From positions 1 through 37,628 of IMG/VR virus record IMGVR_UViG_3300025921_000053: a stretch of DNA of 37,628 nucleotides; one strand, 5' to 3'. Origin of the DNA: a virus. The position numbers and the translations under genes were made by a program. Of the stretch, positions 1-6,315 are shown piece after piece (positions within the stretch are counted from its first letter, which is position 1; every line of letters begins with the position of its first letter). The notes below the pieces were generated by a model that had not been told where the DNA came from, did not search any database, and saw only the letters and a list, made by a program, of their open reading frames with translations.

Positions 1-23
1 TTTCCATTACTTCGCAATCGTCA

Positions 24-476
24 TCACCCGCCAGTGTCTGCCAGTCCCGTTCCGGCATTGGCCGCCTCCGTGGTCAACAGAAGATCCCGGTACATCGTGG
101 TCCAGATTTGAACGTCCTTAACAGTTTTCAGCGCCAGCAGGTCGCGGATGATCCGCATCTGCGCGCCTAATAGTCTCGACTCGATCCCGAGTTCTCCAGC
201 AATCACGGCCTGCGCCTTCCCCTCTGCTATGAGCAGCAGGATCCGCCTCTGATGCCGGTTAAGATTCTGGAGCCCGACGAACTGTTCCGCGGCCGTCGAT
301 CCCATCGGCAAATACTTCCGGGGCTCGCGTTTCCTGGTCCGCTCGCATTCCCCGTCCTTCATCCACGGCAGCGTGTCAGCCGAACGGTACCGCCCCACCG
401 CGCTAATCTCTCCCAGGTGCGTCAGCCGCGGCGCGACGTCGACGCAGTTTGGCGTCGGCATGTAAACGGGTTTCAC
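24..476 (-). CDS. Small protein with LuxR/GerE-like HTH
   Basis: 150 aa. Residues about 72-130 resemble a LuxR/GerE-type or sigma region 4-like helix-turn-helix: NRHQRRILLLIAEGK, then VIAGELGIES and a recognition-helix-like stretch. The first 70 residues match no domain I know. The GTG start at 476 lies a few bases after the upstream stop; an ATG fifteen bases inside (MPTPNC) is the alternative. It is last in a short minus-strand run. DNA binding is inferred from the HTH pattern only, and its targets are unknown. Confidence 0.6.
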   Translation of the reverse strand: MKPVYMPTPNCVDVAPRLTHLGEISAVGRYRSADTLPWMKDGECERTRKREPRKYLPMGSTAAEQFVGLQNLNRHQRRILLLIAEGKAQAVIAGELGIESRLLGAQMRIIRDLLALKTVKDVQIWTTMYRDLLLTTEAANAGTGLADTGG

Positions 477-482
477 TGCGCA

Positions 483-689
483 CTATTTCCCTGCAGGCGC
501 CTCTTCAAGCGTCCTGATGCGCCGCTCGTGATTCTCGAGGCTTTTCTCGGCAAGGTACATCCGGGATGGCAAAGCGCGGAAGCGGTGCAGCAGCGTGCGC
601 ACGCGGGCGGCGATGTATCCCACCACGGCGAGTGTCAGGCCGCTGACGATGTGTGAGATTACTTCGTGAGGATCGAAATCAAATCCCAT
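483..689 (-). CDS. Small single-TM membrane protein
   Basis: 68 aa. One hydrophobic segment (HIVSGLTLAVVGYIAARV, residues about 12-30) is followed by a basic, helical tail with coiled-coil character. I chose the ATG at 689 over the one at 695 because a GGAGG Shine-Dalgarno abuts the outer ATG but sits 6 nt before the inner one. It overlaps the end of the upstream gene. Size and topology fit a phage holin or accessory membrane protein, but no family is recognised. Confidence 0.6.
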   Translation of the reverse strand: MGFDFDPHEVISHIVSGLTLAVVGYIAARVRTLLHRFRALPSRMYLAEKSLENHERRIRTLEEAPAGK

Positions 690-948
690 CGGCATCCTCC
701 GCGCGGATAAAACAGGCGTCGCTCTTCATTTCGCCGTCCTCTTCCCACGCCGCGAACAAACAGTGGCCGACCAGGCGGCCGTTTATCACGATGGGATCGA
801 AGCCGATCTCGATCTCACTGAGCGACTGGGCGAGCTGGGCCTTGAAGACGCCGTGGTTCGAAACGCTCGTACAGTTTACCGAGCCGCACACCACGCAGCG
901 CGTGCTAGACTGCGCTTCATGAAGCCTTCGATCGGGAGAATTGTTCAT
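679..948 (-). CDS. Small Cys-rich protein of unknown function
   Basis: 89 aa from the ATG at 948. A CVVCGSVNC cluster near the N-terminus could bind zinc. The rest is a short mixed alpha/beta sequence (IEIGFDPIVINGRLVGHCLF) with an acidic end. The start is uncertain, because this choice overlaps the divergent gene that starts at 919. Its 3' end overlaps the membrane-protein gene. Function unknown. Confidence 0.5.
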   Translation of the reverse strand: MNNSPDRRLHEAQSSTRCVVCGSVNCTSVSNHGVFKAQLAQSLSEIEIGFDPIVINGRLVGHCLFAAWEEDGEMKSDACFIRAEDADGI

Positions 949-1182
949 TTCGTGATGCCAAACGGCGAGCACCGGCCCGCGATCATCGTGCGGGTGCATT
1001 CCGAAACCTGCGTCAACCTACAGGTGTTCACGGATGATTCATCGTCCGGCACCGAACATCGAATAGCGGCCTTCAGAGGTGAAGGTGCCAACGGCCCGGA
1101 CACCTGGCACTGGCCCGAGCGCGAAGAAGAGCCTGCGAAAGCTGCGCGCGCCTACGAACCCGGCGAAGCCGTCCCCGCTTAG
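919..1182 (+). CDS. Conserved small phage protein
   Basis: 87 aa, plus strand. IGRIVHFVMPNGEHRPAIIV, NLQVFTDD and the closing DTWHWPE are the pattern of a small soluble protein that I recall from many soil and rhizobial phages; its function is unknown. The ATG at 919 is the first in frame. The gene is divergent from 679-948 and converges with 1179-1382, overlapping it by 4 nt. An SH3-like beta fold is plausible but inferred. Confidence 0.65.
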   Translation: MKPSIGRIVHFVMPNGEHRPAIIVRVHSETCVNLQVFTDDSSSGTEHRIAAFRGEGANGPDTWHWPEREEEPAKAARAYEPGEAVPA

Positions 1183-1382
1183 AGCGCGACGGCCTTTGCG
1201 TCTTTCGCGGCGTGCTTGAGAACGCGGCCGAGATCGCGGCCGGCGTGGCGCACCGGTTTCAAAACGGGCGCGAATGTCTTCTTCGGATGAACCGCGGGGA
1301 ACGTCGCGACTCGGATCACACCTGCCTGCGCGGCAGGAATCAGAAAGGCCCCGATCATGCCTGAGAGCAGAATCTTTTTCAT
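1179..1382 (-). CDS. Small exported protein
   Basis: 67 aa with a clear Sec signal peptide: MKKI, a hydrophobic core and a PAAQA|GV-like cleavage site near residue 20. The mature part is short, basic and unrecognised. An AAAGGAG ribosome site lies about 13 nt before the ATG. Probably periplasmic or secreted. Confidence 0.55.
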   Translation of the reverse strand: MKKILLSGMIGAFLIPAAQAGVIRVATFPAVHPKKTFAPVLKPVRHAGRDLGRVLKHAAKDAKAVAL

Positions 1383-1412
1383 CGTCGGGGTGGGCTCCTT
1401 TGAAAAAAGTTC

Positions 1413-1442
1413 TTGACGCGTCGTCGAACGCGAGCTTACAAT
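1413..1442 (+). promoter_or_regulatory. Sigma-70-like promoter for the leader/tRNA
   Basis: TTGACG (1413-1418), an 18-nt spacer and TACAAT (1437-1442) point rightward to a start near 1449. No ORF follows at once; the first product downstream is the structured leader and then the tRNA. Confidence 0.6.
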
Positions 1443-1448
1443 CCGTCA

Positions 1449-1546
1449 TCGGATTAGCAACTTCGGTTCTCAGGCCTGAGAAGTTCGTACAGACCTGATC
1501 GTTTCCAACGGGCCGGGATAATCTGCCTCCGCGGCCCGTTGTTTTA
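1449..1546 (+). ncRNA. Candidate structured leader or small RNA
   Basis: Between the promoter and the tRNA lie an ATCCG/CGGAT hairpin, a perfect 16-bp palindrome at 1467-1482 (TTCTCAGG/CCTGAGAA) and a terminator-like hairpin. It could be a free small RNA of roughly 95 nt or an attenuating leader for the tRNA. This is inferred from structure; no RNA family is recognised. Confidence 0.35.
1507..1546 (+). terminator. Terminator-like hairpin before the tRNA
   Basis: AACGGGCC (1507-1514) pairs with GGCCCGTT (1533-1540) and is followed by GTTTTA. It is a weak intrinsic terminator on the plus strand, placed only 15 nt before the tRNA. Confidence 0.4.
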
Positions 1547-1555
1547 CTCGCTGAG

Positions 1556-1630
1556 CGCGGCGTGGAGCAGTGGCAGCTCGCCGGCCTCATAAGCCGGAGG
1601 CCGTGGGTTCGAACCCCACCGCCGCAACCA
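1556..1630 (+). tRNA. Initiator tRNA-fMet (CAU)
   Basis: 75 nt with a full cloverleaf. Acceptor strands CGCGGCG and CGCCGCA leave the C1-A72 mismatch that marks bacterial initiator tRNAs. The D arm is GAGC/GCTC, the anticodon loop CTCATAA, the T loop TTCGAAC, and CCA is encoded. The anticodon stem has G29-C41 and G30-C40, but the third pair is reversed (C31-G39) compared with the usual three G-C pairs. It sits alone on the plus strand among phage genes, so it is phage-borne unless the contig joins host DNA here. Confidence 0.9.
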
Positions 1631-1634
1631 AGTC

Positions 1635-1868
1635 CTATTTCTTCTTCAGCCAGCCCGGATCGTCGTAGAGCTTCTGCCACGACTTCGCCGCGGCTTCGAA
1701 GTGCTTCAGGTTGCTCAAGCCGTTTTCCCGATCCTCTTTGACCGCGTTCATCGCCATAGCGTGCGCGTTGAATTTATCGTCGAACTGCTTCTCGGCGAAT
1801 TCGGCGGCGCGTCGCTTGGCGGTGTCCAGTGAGTGCTGATCGTGGGATTGCGCCTGCTGCTCGAGCAT
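1635..1868 (-). CDS. Small helical protein, possibly N-terminally extended
   Basis: 77 aa, strongly helical and charged. The ATG at 1868 has no ribosome site. The frame stays open upstream and encodes a convincing membrane anchor (LLSVTVIAGSCLLAWQL). A strong GGAGGAG stands about 6 nt before an ATC codon at 1973, where a start is expected. Either that ATC is a rare start or an ATG has been mutated or misread. With the extension the product would be a 112-aa anchored coiled-coil protein of the kind found in phage lysis modules. Confidence 0.5.
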   Translation of the reverse strand: MLEQQAQSHDQHSLDTAKRRAAEFAEKQFDDKFNAHAMAMNAVKEDRENGLSNLKHFEAAAKSWQKLYDDPGWLKKK

Positions 1869-1881
1869 GAGCCGCAGGATG

Positions 1882-2430
1882 TCATCGTTCTGGTGTTGCC
1901 GGTCCTCGTGGAGCTGCCATGCAAGGAGGCACGAGCCGGCGATGACCGTGACGCTGAGTAGGCGGATCGTGATGGCGTCTCCTCCGACGAGTGCGTATCC
2001 ACAACAACCGTCCGCCGACAGAACCTACGACCTCGAGGAAATCCAGCGGGTTGAGCAAACAGTTCCGCCCGGCCTCGTCGAAATCGCTGTAGGCGTAAAC
2101 GTAGAAGCGATCGCCGACGTGTTCCTCGAACACGTATCGCTTCCCGTACGATTCCGCGCTCATGGCGCGCTGGGCGTGACCCGGCTTCACTTTATCCAGA
2201 TCGCACAACAACACAACCCCGATCGGGCGACGGCGCGAGCCGAAAAGCCGGCCTAGACCTTCCTCGACCAGCCCCCGCGCTTCAGGCGGGAGCGCATCGT
2301 AGGCGTGATTGCCGTCGGCGTCGTGGATCGGGACTTTTTCGAGCCCGTCGAAGATGGGAGGGGTTGAAGACACGAAGGGCGCGAAATTCGAACGTCCGTC
2401 CTGCGGGATAACTGCGAGTCCCGCTACCAC
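1882..2430 (-). CDS. Phage protein of unknown function
   Basis: 182 aa from a GTG directly after the stop of the upstream small ORF (TGA then GTG). Residues 1-145 look like a normal globular protein (RPIGVVLLCDLDKVKPG, YVFEEHVGDRFYVYAYSD). The last 40 are arginine-rich and overlap the probable start of the next gene, so the true end may lie in another frame. No family recognised. Confidence 0.5.
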   Translation of the reverse strand: MVAGLAVIPQDGRSNFAPFVSSTPPIFDGLEKVPIHDADGNHAYDALPPEARGLVEEGLGRLFGSRRRPIGVVLLCDLDKVKPGHAQRAMSAESYGKRYVFEEHVGDRFYVYAYSDFDEAGRNCLLNPLDFLEVVGSVGGRLLWIRTRRRRRHHDPPTQRHGHRRLVPPCMAAPRGPATPER

Positions 2431-2535
2431 TCAGCCCTTGGACGGAACGGGCGGCTGGGTCGAGGACTGGGGCCGCAAAACAGCGGAAGAGCGGCCCCCG
2501 TTCCCTCTTGAGGAGTGAAACCAGCGTCGATCCAC
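2431..2535 (-). CDS. 34-aa ORF after the conserved GTG motif
   Basis: A GTG inside the motif TGTCGATTAGTG opens a 34-codon ORF (MDRRWFHSSRGNGG, then Ser/Pro-rich) whose TGA touches the GTG of the next gene. The placement matches two larger genes that start in the same motif. Too short to assign. Confidence 0.35.
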   Translation of the reverse strand: MDRRWFHSSRGNGGRSSAVLRPQSSTQPPVPSKG

Positions 2536-2564
2536 TAATCGACACCGCGTGTTTATTTTGTGAG
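2533..2564 (-). promoter_or_regulatory. Bipartite motif, copy A
   Basis: On the minus strand CTCACAAAA, 11 nt, then TGTCGATTAGTG ending in the GTG of the small ORF. The same spacing occurs at 7806-7837 and 9174-9205. Confidence 0.5.
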
Positions 2565-2583
2565 GTGCACGAAGGTCATATGG

Positions 2584-2634
2584 CTTCGGGGAGAAGTGGT
2601 TGTCGCTCTGGTGCTACCCGCCGTTTGCGCTCGG
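2584..2634 (+). repeat. Boundary repeat, copy 1
   Basis: CTTCGGGG end, GAGAAGTGGTTGTCG and the core CGCCGTTTGCGC. Left border of the tmRNA cassette, in inverted orientation to copy 2. On the minus strand one frame ends in PLLPEAI, as in copies 3 and 5. Confidence 0.9.
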
Positions 2635-2671
2635 AATAATTTTGCAGATTGAGAACGAAGGGACTTCGCGC

Positions 2672-2746
2672 ATACTGAAGTGGATTGCTGATGATGGCTG
2701 AAGTAGCCAGTCTCGGACGCGGGTTCGATTCCCGCCGCCTCCACCA
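2672..2746 (+). ncRNA. ssrA: Acceptor piece of a permuted tmRNA
   Basis: The T arm GCGGG-TTCGATT-CCCGC (2719-2735), the acceptor 3' strand CGCCTCC (2736-2742) and ACCA form a tmRNA 3' end; CGGACGCGGGTTC is as in E. coli tmRNA. The acceptor strand pairs with GGGGGCG at 2753-2759, which lies downstream, and includes the G3-U70 pair that specifies alanine. GGCTG (2696-2700) can pair with CAGCC (2786-2790) as helix P2. The 5' end of this piece is not fixed. Confidence 0.75.
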
Positions 2747-2752
2747 GCATGC

Positions 2753-2985
2753 GGGGGCGCACCGGTTTCGACGGGATGGTGAGGGCAGCCGGAGGCGGTT
2801 GAGCAGGCGACTACTCTGACAGCGCAAACCACAAAGGCCAAGGATGAACCCTTTGCCCTGCCCATGGCTGCCTAACCGGTAGCTTGAAGCGGCGTCAGCC
2901 CCCGGACGTGGCAACAGAACAATCGGGGGCACCCTCGAAAGGAGGCGCGCGGAAGATAGCCAGAGCAATCGTTCGGGCGCGGCCC
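2753..2985 (+). ncRNA. ssrA: Coding piece of a permuted tmRNA with tag
   Basis: Begins with GGGGGCG and the tmRNA D-region signature GGTTTCGACGGGAT. The tag frame runs from the GCG at 2822 or the CAA at 2825 to TAA at 2873-2875 and encodes QTTKAKDEPFALPMAA after the resume alanine. The stop codon lies in the loop of a 6-bp hairpin (GCTGCC/GGTAGC), as in helix 5 of known tmRNAs. A further 7-bp helix, 2898-2904 with 2924-2930, follows. Only 6 nt (GCATGC) separate it from the acceptor piece. No second 3' tRNA-like end occurs downstream. The 3' end is approximate. Confidence 0.75.
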
Positions 2986-3279
2986 ATACGGAGCCACACC
3001 ACACCTGGCCGGTGCGGTGGAGCGGCCGCGCCCCGGACGGGCCGCCGCGTTTTGAGATGGTCAAGGTCCACCTTTCCGGTCGAAACTTTGCCGTGACGCT
3101 GAGGCCGTCCCTACCGCTGTGCGTTCGCCGCATGGCATGGTGGGTGAGCCAGCACCCCAAGCTGGCGGTTCGGCATGGACTGCACAAAAGCATTCTGTGG
3201 CAGGGGGAAACGGGCCTGTATTGGAAGCACCATCCTTCACCGTACGACGTACGATGAGACGGCAAGCGCTGGACCGAGC
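2986..3279. other. Non-coding remainder of the tmRNA cassette
   Basis: About 290 bases between the tmRNA coding piece and repeat copy 2. I see no gene with a start, ribosome site or protein-like composition. It may be precursor RNA trimmed from the tmRNA. Confidence 0.3.
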
Positions 3280-3327
3280 AGGCGCAAACGGCGGACCACT
3301 GAGCGCTCCCGCCGACCGACCCCGAAG
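3280..3327 (-). repeat. Boundary repeat, copy 2
   Basis: Inverted partner of copy 1. Keeps the GCGCAAACGGCGGACC core and CCCCGAAG end; the middle is diverged. Right border of the tmRNA cassette. Confidence 0.85.
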
Positions 3328-3379
3328 AAGGCCTTGCACTCCCCGCATTCATCGCGCATTATTGACCCGAGGTTCTGAA

Positions 3380-3907
3380 ATGCGCACTTTCTCGTGGGAA
3401 ATCAACCTTCCAGACATCCTCGAAGGGCTCAAGAACATGCCGCCCGGGCCGCTCGATCGGCGGGACATCGAACTACTGTTCGGCGTCAAATCCCGGCGCG
3501 CACTCCAGCTCCTGCACATTTTCGGGGCCACCGGCGGCCTGTTGCTCACGATTGATCGTGACCGCCTCGAGGAGCGCATCACCGAGATGGCCAGGACCGG
3601 CGAACTGGAGCTGTCCGGCGAGCGCCGGGCCGAGATCGAGTCGAAGCTGGGCGAGCTGGGCGCCTTCCGCCGCGCGCCGTTCGCCGATGTCCGGATCCCG
3701 CTGGGCCGCGCCGCCTACGGCTGCCGGCTCGATTCGCTGCCCGCGGCGGTGCGGTTCGAGCCCGGCCAGCTCGTGATCGAGCACGAAGGCGCCGAGGACC
3801 TGGCGCAGAAGCTGTTCCTGTTGTCCCAGGCGATCATCAACGACACACCGGCATTCGCGGAGCGCGTCGAGCCGACGCGCGCCAGTGCGCTGGCCGCCGG
3901 CGGCTAA
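3380..3907 (+). CDS. Putative DNA-binding protein
   Basis: 175 aa. The ATG at 3380 follows GAGG about 8 nt upstream. An N-terminal segment (DRRDIELLFGVKSRRALQLL, residues about 23-42) looks like a helix-turn-helix. The rest is helical (residues 50-90) with a beta-rich domain to about 140 (VRIPLGRAAYG, RFEPGQLVIEHEG). It is one of few plus-strand genes and lies opposite the integrase, so a regulator is plausible. No family recognised. Confidence 0.65.
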   Translation: MRTFSWEINLPDILEGLKNMPPGPLDRRDIELLFGVKSRRALQLLHIFGATGGLLLTIDRDRLEERITEMARTGELELSGERRAEIESKLGELGAFRRAPFADVRIPLGRAAYGCRLDSLPAAVRFEPGQLVIEHEGAEDLAQKLFLLSQAIINDTPAFAERVEPTRASALAAGG

Positions 3908-4048
3908 ACCTCAGACCATATCGTCGGATCGGACGAATTGGTTTTATCTCCTATGGTTCCAAAGCCTTACGCCTGCGGAAACCATTAGAATGCCGCAGCC
4001 CGAAAACCTCTAACCCCAGCCTTTTGTTTGCCGCGTCGTTTCCCGACC

Positions 4049-4066
4049 CGGAAAAACGGTTTTCCG
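4049..4066. other. Inverted repeat between gene and integrase end
   Basis: CGGAAAA, a 4-nt loop, then TTTTCCG, in the 184-bp gap between the converging gene at 3380-3907 and the integrase. It may terminate transcription in either direction. The rest of the gap shows no gene; an attachment site could lie here but cannot be told without the host junction. Confidence 0.35.
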
Positions 4067-4091
4067 CACACTTAATGGTGGCGGGCGGCGG

Positions 4092-4748
4092 CTAATACTT
4101 GCTCCGGTTCCTCTCGACGGCCTGTATTCGGCGTCGGTTCGTGGCGCGGGCGTACTTCGTGGTGTTGGCGATGTTGACGTGGCCCAGCGCGTCCTGCACG
4201 ACGTGGAGCGCGTCGGTTTCTTCCAGTAGGTGCATCCCCCGGCTGTGCTTGAGTACGTGAAAGTGGGCCAGGTCAGACGGGATGCTGGCTATTTTGCAGT
4301 ACGCCTTCATCAACTCATCAAGCCGCCGGCGCGAGATCGGGCGGTGGTTGCGGCTGGTGAAGATCGCGCCCGGCGCCGGCCCGCGTTCCTTGAGCCAGGC
4401 TTTAAGTGCGCGGCGCTCAAGGTCATGCATGGGGAATTCGCCGCCGAAGGATCCCTTTCCACGGGTGACCCTTAGCCGGCCAGACCGGTCGTCGTAATCC
4501 TCCATCCGAAGCCGGCCGACTTCCGAAGCCCGAAGCCCTTTGCAGTACGCCACCCTGAAAATGGCCTCATCGCGTCTTGATCCGCGGGCGACCCGGAAAA
4601 GGTCCTGGAGCTGTATGGGGCTTAGGCTTTTAACCTCCGTGTTTTCAGCACGGCGGCGCTTCGGTTTGAACCGCTCAGAATAGTTATTTTGAGCGGTTGG
4701 AGGGGAAAGATGCTCGTTTTCCCCAATGTTTTTCGTGGCGTCGTCCAA
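4092..4748 (-). CDS. int: Tyrosine recombinase (phage integrase)
   Basis: 218 aa covering mainly the catalytic domain. Visible active-site residues are Arg73 in GLRASEVGRLR, Lys98 in TRGKGS, His164 in FHVLKHS, His190 in ALGH, and the nucleophile Tyr199 in TTKYA. The second Arg of the HxxR motif is Lys here (HVLK), a variant I believe occurs in some integrases. The N-terminal core-binding domain is missing or reduced. The TTG start at 4748 is uncertain. It would catalyse site-specific integration and excision, marking the element as temperate. Confidence 0.85.
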   Translation of the reverse strand: MDDATKNIGENEHLSPPTAQNNYSERFKPKRRRAENTEVKSLSPIQLQDLFRVARGSRRDEAIFRVAYCKGLRASEVGRLRMEDYDDRSGRLRVTRGKGSFGGEFPMHDLERRALKAWLKERGPAPGAIFTSRNHRPISRRRLDELMKAYCKIASIPSDLAHFHVLKHSRGMHLLEETDALHVVQDALGHVNIANTTKYARATNRRRIQAVERNRSKY

Positions 4749-4772
4749 ACTTCACTTCCGTTTTGAGCGGTT
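4669..4772. repeat. Three GAGCGGTT sites at the integrase start
   Basis: TTTTGAGCGGTT occurs at 4688-4698 and 4761-4772, with an inverted copy AACCGCTCA at 4669-4677. Two lie in the 5' coding part of the integrase and one just upstream. They could be integrase arm sites or an autoregulatory operator. Inference only. Confidence 0.4.
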
Positions 4773-4923
4773 CGGTTTCAGTGCTGTTTTGCAGGCCCTT
4801 TTTCACTGCGGGGTAGTCTCTGGTATCAGACTGGCGCCCCGCAAGCAATCCTGGGGCATCCCTGCGCAACTCATCCCCAACCAGCAACCGGCGCGGAGCG
4901 ACGGTGCGGCGTTGGTTTTCCAT
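4684..4923 (-). CDS. Doubtful ORF upstream of integrase
   Basis: 79 aa, no clear ribosome site, overlapping the integrase start by 65 nt in another frame. Its first 45 nt closely match a plus-strand segment at 16968-17012, which suggests a conserved gene start. It could be a short partner of the integrase or non-coding. Confidence 0.3.
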   Translation of the reverse strand: MENQRRTVAPRRLLVGDELRRDAPGLLAGRQSDTRDYPAVKKGLQNSTETEPLKTEVKFGRRHEKHWGKRASFPSNRSK

Positions 4924-4945
4924 AAAGCCAGAAAGACTGAAATCG

Positions 4946-5188
4946 TTACCGGCGCGGCGCCGGCTTGTCAGGGCCCGGTGCCTTCACTGTGAGCGAGAAG
5001 CGTTCGTCCTTCAGCACCTCTGCCCGGTCCTCATCGAGCCAGCGGCTTTCCACGAAATCTCCGTCCGCCTTGACGGGCGGCTGAACTAGAAGCTGGGCGC
5101 ACCCGGTGATGTACTCGCAGCGGCCCGTCACCATTCCTGTGAACCCGGTGATCCGATCTTTTACCTTCTGTCCCAGTGCGACGTTCAT
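4946..5188 (-). CDS. Conserved small phage protein
   Basis: 80 aa. LGQKVKDRITGFTGMVTGRC at the N-terminus, then LLVQPPVK and ESRWLDEDR, is the pattern of a small beta-barrel (SH3-like) protein widespread in phages, with no assigned function. The upstream gene overlaps its ATG by 4 nt. It closes this part of the operon. Confidence 0.7.
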   Translation of the reverse strand: MNVALGQKVKDRITGFTGMVTGRCEYITGCAQLLVQPPVKADGDFVESRWLDEDRAEVLKDERFSLTVKAPGPDKPAPRR

Positions 5189-5505
5189 GCTTTACCCGTC
5201 GGCTTGACCTTCCGCAACTCCTCGCGTGTCTCCGTGATGATCGTGAGCAGATCCTGGTAGATTTCCTCTGTGACGCGCACGCGCTGCACGCCTTCGCGCT
5301 GCATCAGTAGCTTCAGGATGTGCTCGATGTTTTCGACCCGCTTTTCAAGGGGACTCGGCTCGCGCGTAGCTGCGTCGTCAAACTTTGCCGCCATAGCGGC
5401 CAGCGTGGCCGCGCGCACGGGAGGCTCCAGCGGCGGTTCGAGATTTGTCACACGCTTCTCTAGGTTGTACAGCCGCTCGTTCACTCCATGGTCGTGCCAA
5501 ATCAT
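5185..5505 (-). CDS. Coiled-coil phage protein
   Basis: 106 aa from an ATG overlapping the upstream stop (ATGA). Two heptad-like stretches (ERLYNLEKRVTNLEPP, LEKRVENIEHILKLLMQ) suggest an oligomeric coiled coil. It has no membrane segment. It resembles small structural or lysis-accessory proteins, but no family is assigned. Confidence 0.6.
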   Translation of the reverse strand: MIWHDHGVNERLYNLEKRVTNLEPPLEPPVRAATLAAMAAKFDDAATREPSPLEKRVENIEHILKLLMQREGVQRVRVTEEIYQDLLTIITETREELRKVKPTGKA

Positions 5506-5756
5506 CCTGGCCCGGCCTCCCGCGCCGGCATCTCGATCAGATTGTTGTGCGTCACCTTCACTTCGATGTTGTGCCGCCCGCAGTAGGCGAAGCCTTGAAT
5601 CACGCTCCAGCCAGGCGGAGGATCGAGGATCAGCGGTCCATCGCCGGTGATCTGCAGCATGTAGCTTCGCACCGCTGAACCTGGGCATGCCGCGCATTCC
5701 CACGTTGCACGGACGTGCACCTCATTGCGGACGCGGCCCGGCTCGGGGAAAGGCAT
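5502..5756 (-). CDS. Small Cys-containing protein
   Basis: 84 aa from the ATG at 5756, which shares one base with the stop of the upstream 35-aa gene (TGATG). A WECAACPGS motif and a later YCGRHNIEVKV suggest a zinc ribbon (CxxC ... C..H). The longer frame upstream is discounted because the 35-aa ORF occupies it. Confidence 0.55.
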   Translation of the reverse strand: MPFPEPGRVRNEVHVRATWECAACPGSAVRSYMLQITGDGPLILDPPPGWSVIQGFAYCGRHNIEVKVTHNNLIEMPAREAGPG

Positions 5757-5863
5757 CAGGGCAGTCGAACTCCCTTGGGCGGCTTCGGGAATGGACCCAG
5801 CCACTTGTAAACTCGGCGGTCCCACGCCCACCAAAAACCGTCACTGCGTTTGTGCCATTCCAT
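5756..5863 (-). CDS. 35-aa Trp-rich small protein
   Basis: Tiny gene with a strong GGAGG 5 nt before its ATG. It starts 1 nt after the stop of the transglycosylase gene and its own stop overlaps the next start. It encodes MEWHKRSDGFWWAWDRR and ends PKPPKGVRLP. The tight coupling and ribosome site support translation. Function unknown. Confidence 0.6.
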   Translation of the reverse strand: MEWHKRSDGFWWAWDRRVYKWLGPFPKPPKGVRLP

Positions 5864-5864
5864 A

Positions 5865-6305
5865 TCAGCCTCCAGCTTCCCCGCAGATGAACGTTACGTA
5901 TTCGCGCGTTTCGGTAGGCAGGCGGCTTTCCCAATCGTCGGGATGTTCCGAGATCAGCTTGTGAACGTTGCCGCCGCCCCAGTCGTACCCGGCATAGGCC
6001 TGGCGGTCCGTGAACTTGTAGACCTGCTTCAGCCAGCGCATGTACTTGAGGCCACCGTAAATGTTCGACGCCGGATCGTGGCGATCGACGCCCATCTGAA
6101 ACGCGGTCGGCGCTTCCAATTGAAAAAGTCCGTAAGCGTCGCTGACCGGGTTCCGAACATCGGTGCGGAAGGACGACTCCTTCTCGCATTGGCGGATGGA
6201 AGCGTCGACATCAAGTGAGAAGCGCGCCGCGAGGATGGCGATCACATCGGTGATATCGCTTTTTCTGGTGCTGGGCAGCTCGGGGATTTCGTCTTTGGTG
6301 GGCAT
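5865..6305 (-). CDS. Lytic transglycosylase endolysin (SLT fold)
   Basis: 146 aa. CEKESSFRTD holds the likely catalytic Glu. AYGLFQLEAPTAFQMGVD, then DPASNIYGGLKYMRWL and AYAGYDWGGGNV, are the SLT/goose-lysozyme-like signatures. No signal peptide is seen, so export would need a holin. It cleaves the glycan strands of peptidoglycan at the end of the lytic cycle. Neighbouring small membrane proteins and a lipoprotein support a lysis cassette. Confidence 0.8.
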   Translation of the reverse strand: MPTKDEIPELPSTRKSDITDVIAILAARFSLDVDASIRQCEKESSFRTDVRNPVSDAYGLFQLEAPTAFQMGVDRHDPASNIYGGLKYMRWLKQVYKFTDRQAYAGYDWGGGNVHKLISEHPDDWESRLPTETREYVTFICGEAGG

Positions 6306-6315
6306 GGCTTCGAGG

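Noticed and set aside
1039-1680. 213-aa minus-strand frame over the tRNA
   Set aside because: Antisense to the fMet tRNA and two better genes; composition is arginine- and glycine-rich.
2715-2746. tRNA-like 3' end as an attP/attL remnant only
   Set aside because: Its acceptor strand pairs perfectly with the 5' end 6 nt downstream and no other 3' end exists, so a permuted tmRNA is the better reading; not fully excluded because an integrase lies nearby.
2576-3352. 258-aa minus-strand frame and similar frames across the tmRNA
   Set aside because: It contains WWRRRESNPRPR, the well-known spurious translation of tRNA/tmRNA 3' ends, and reads through two boundary repeats.
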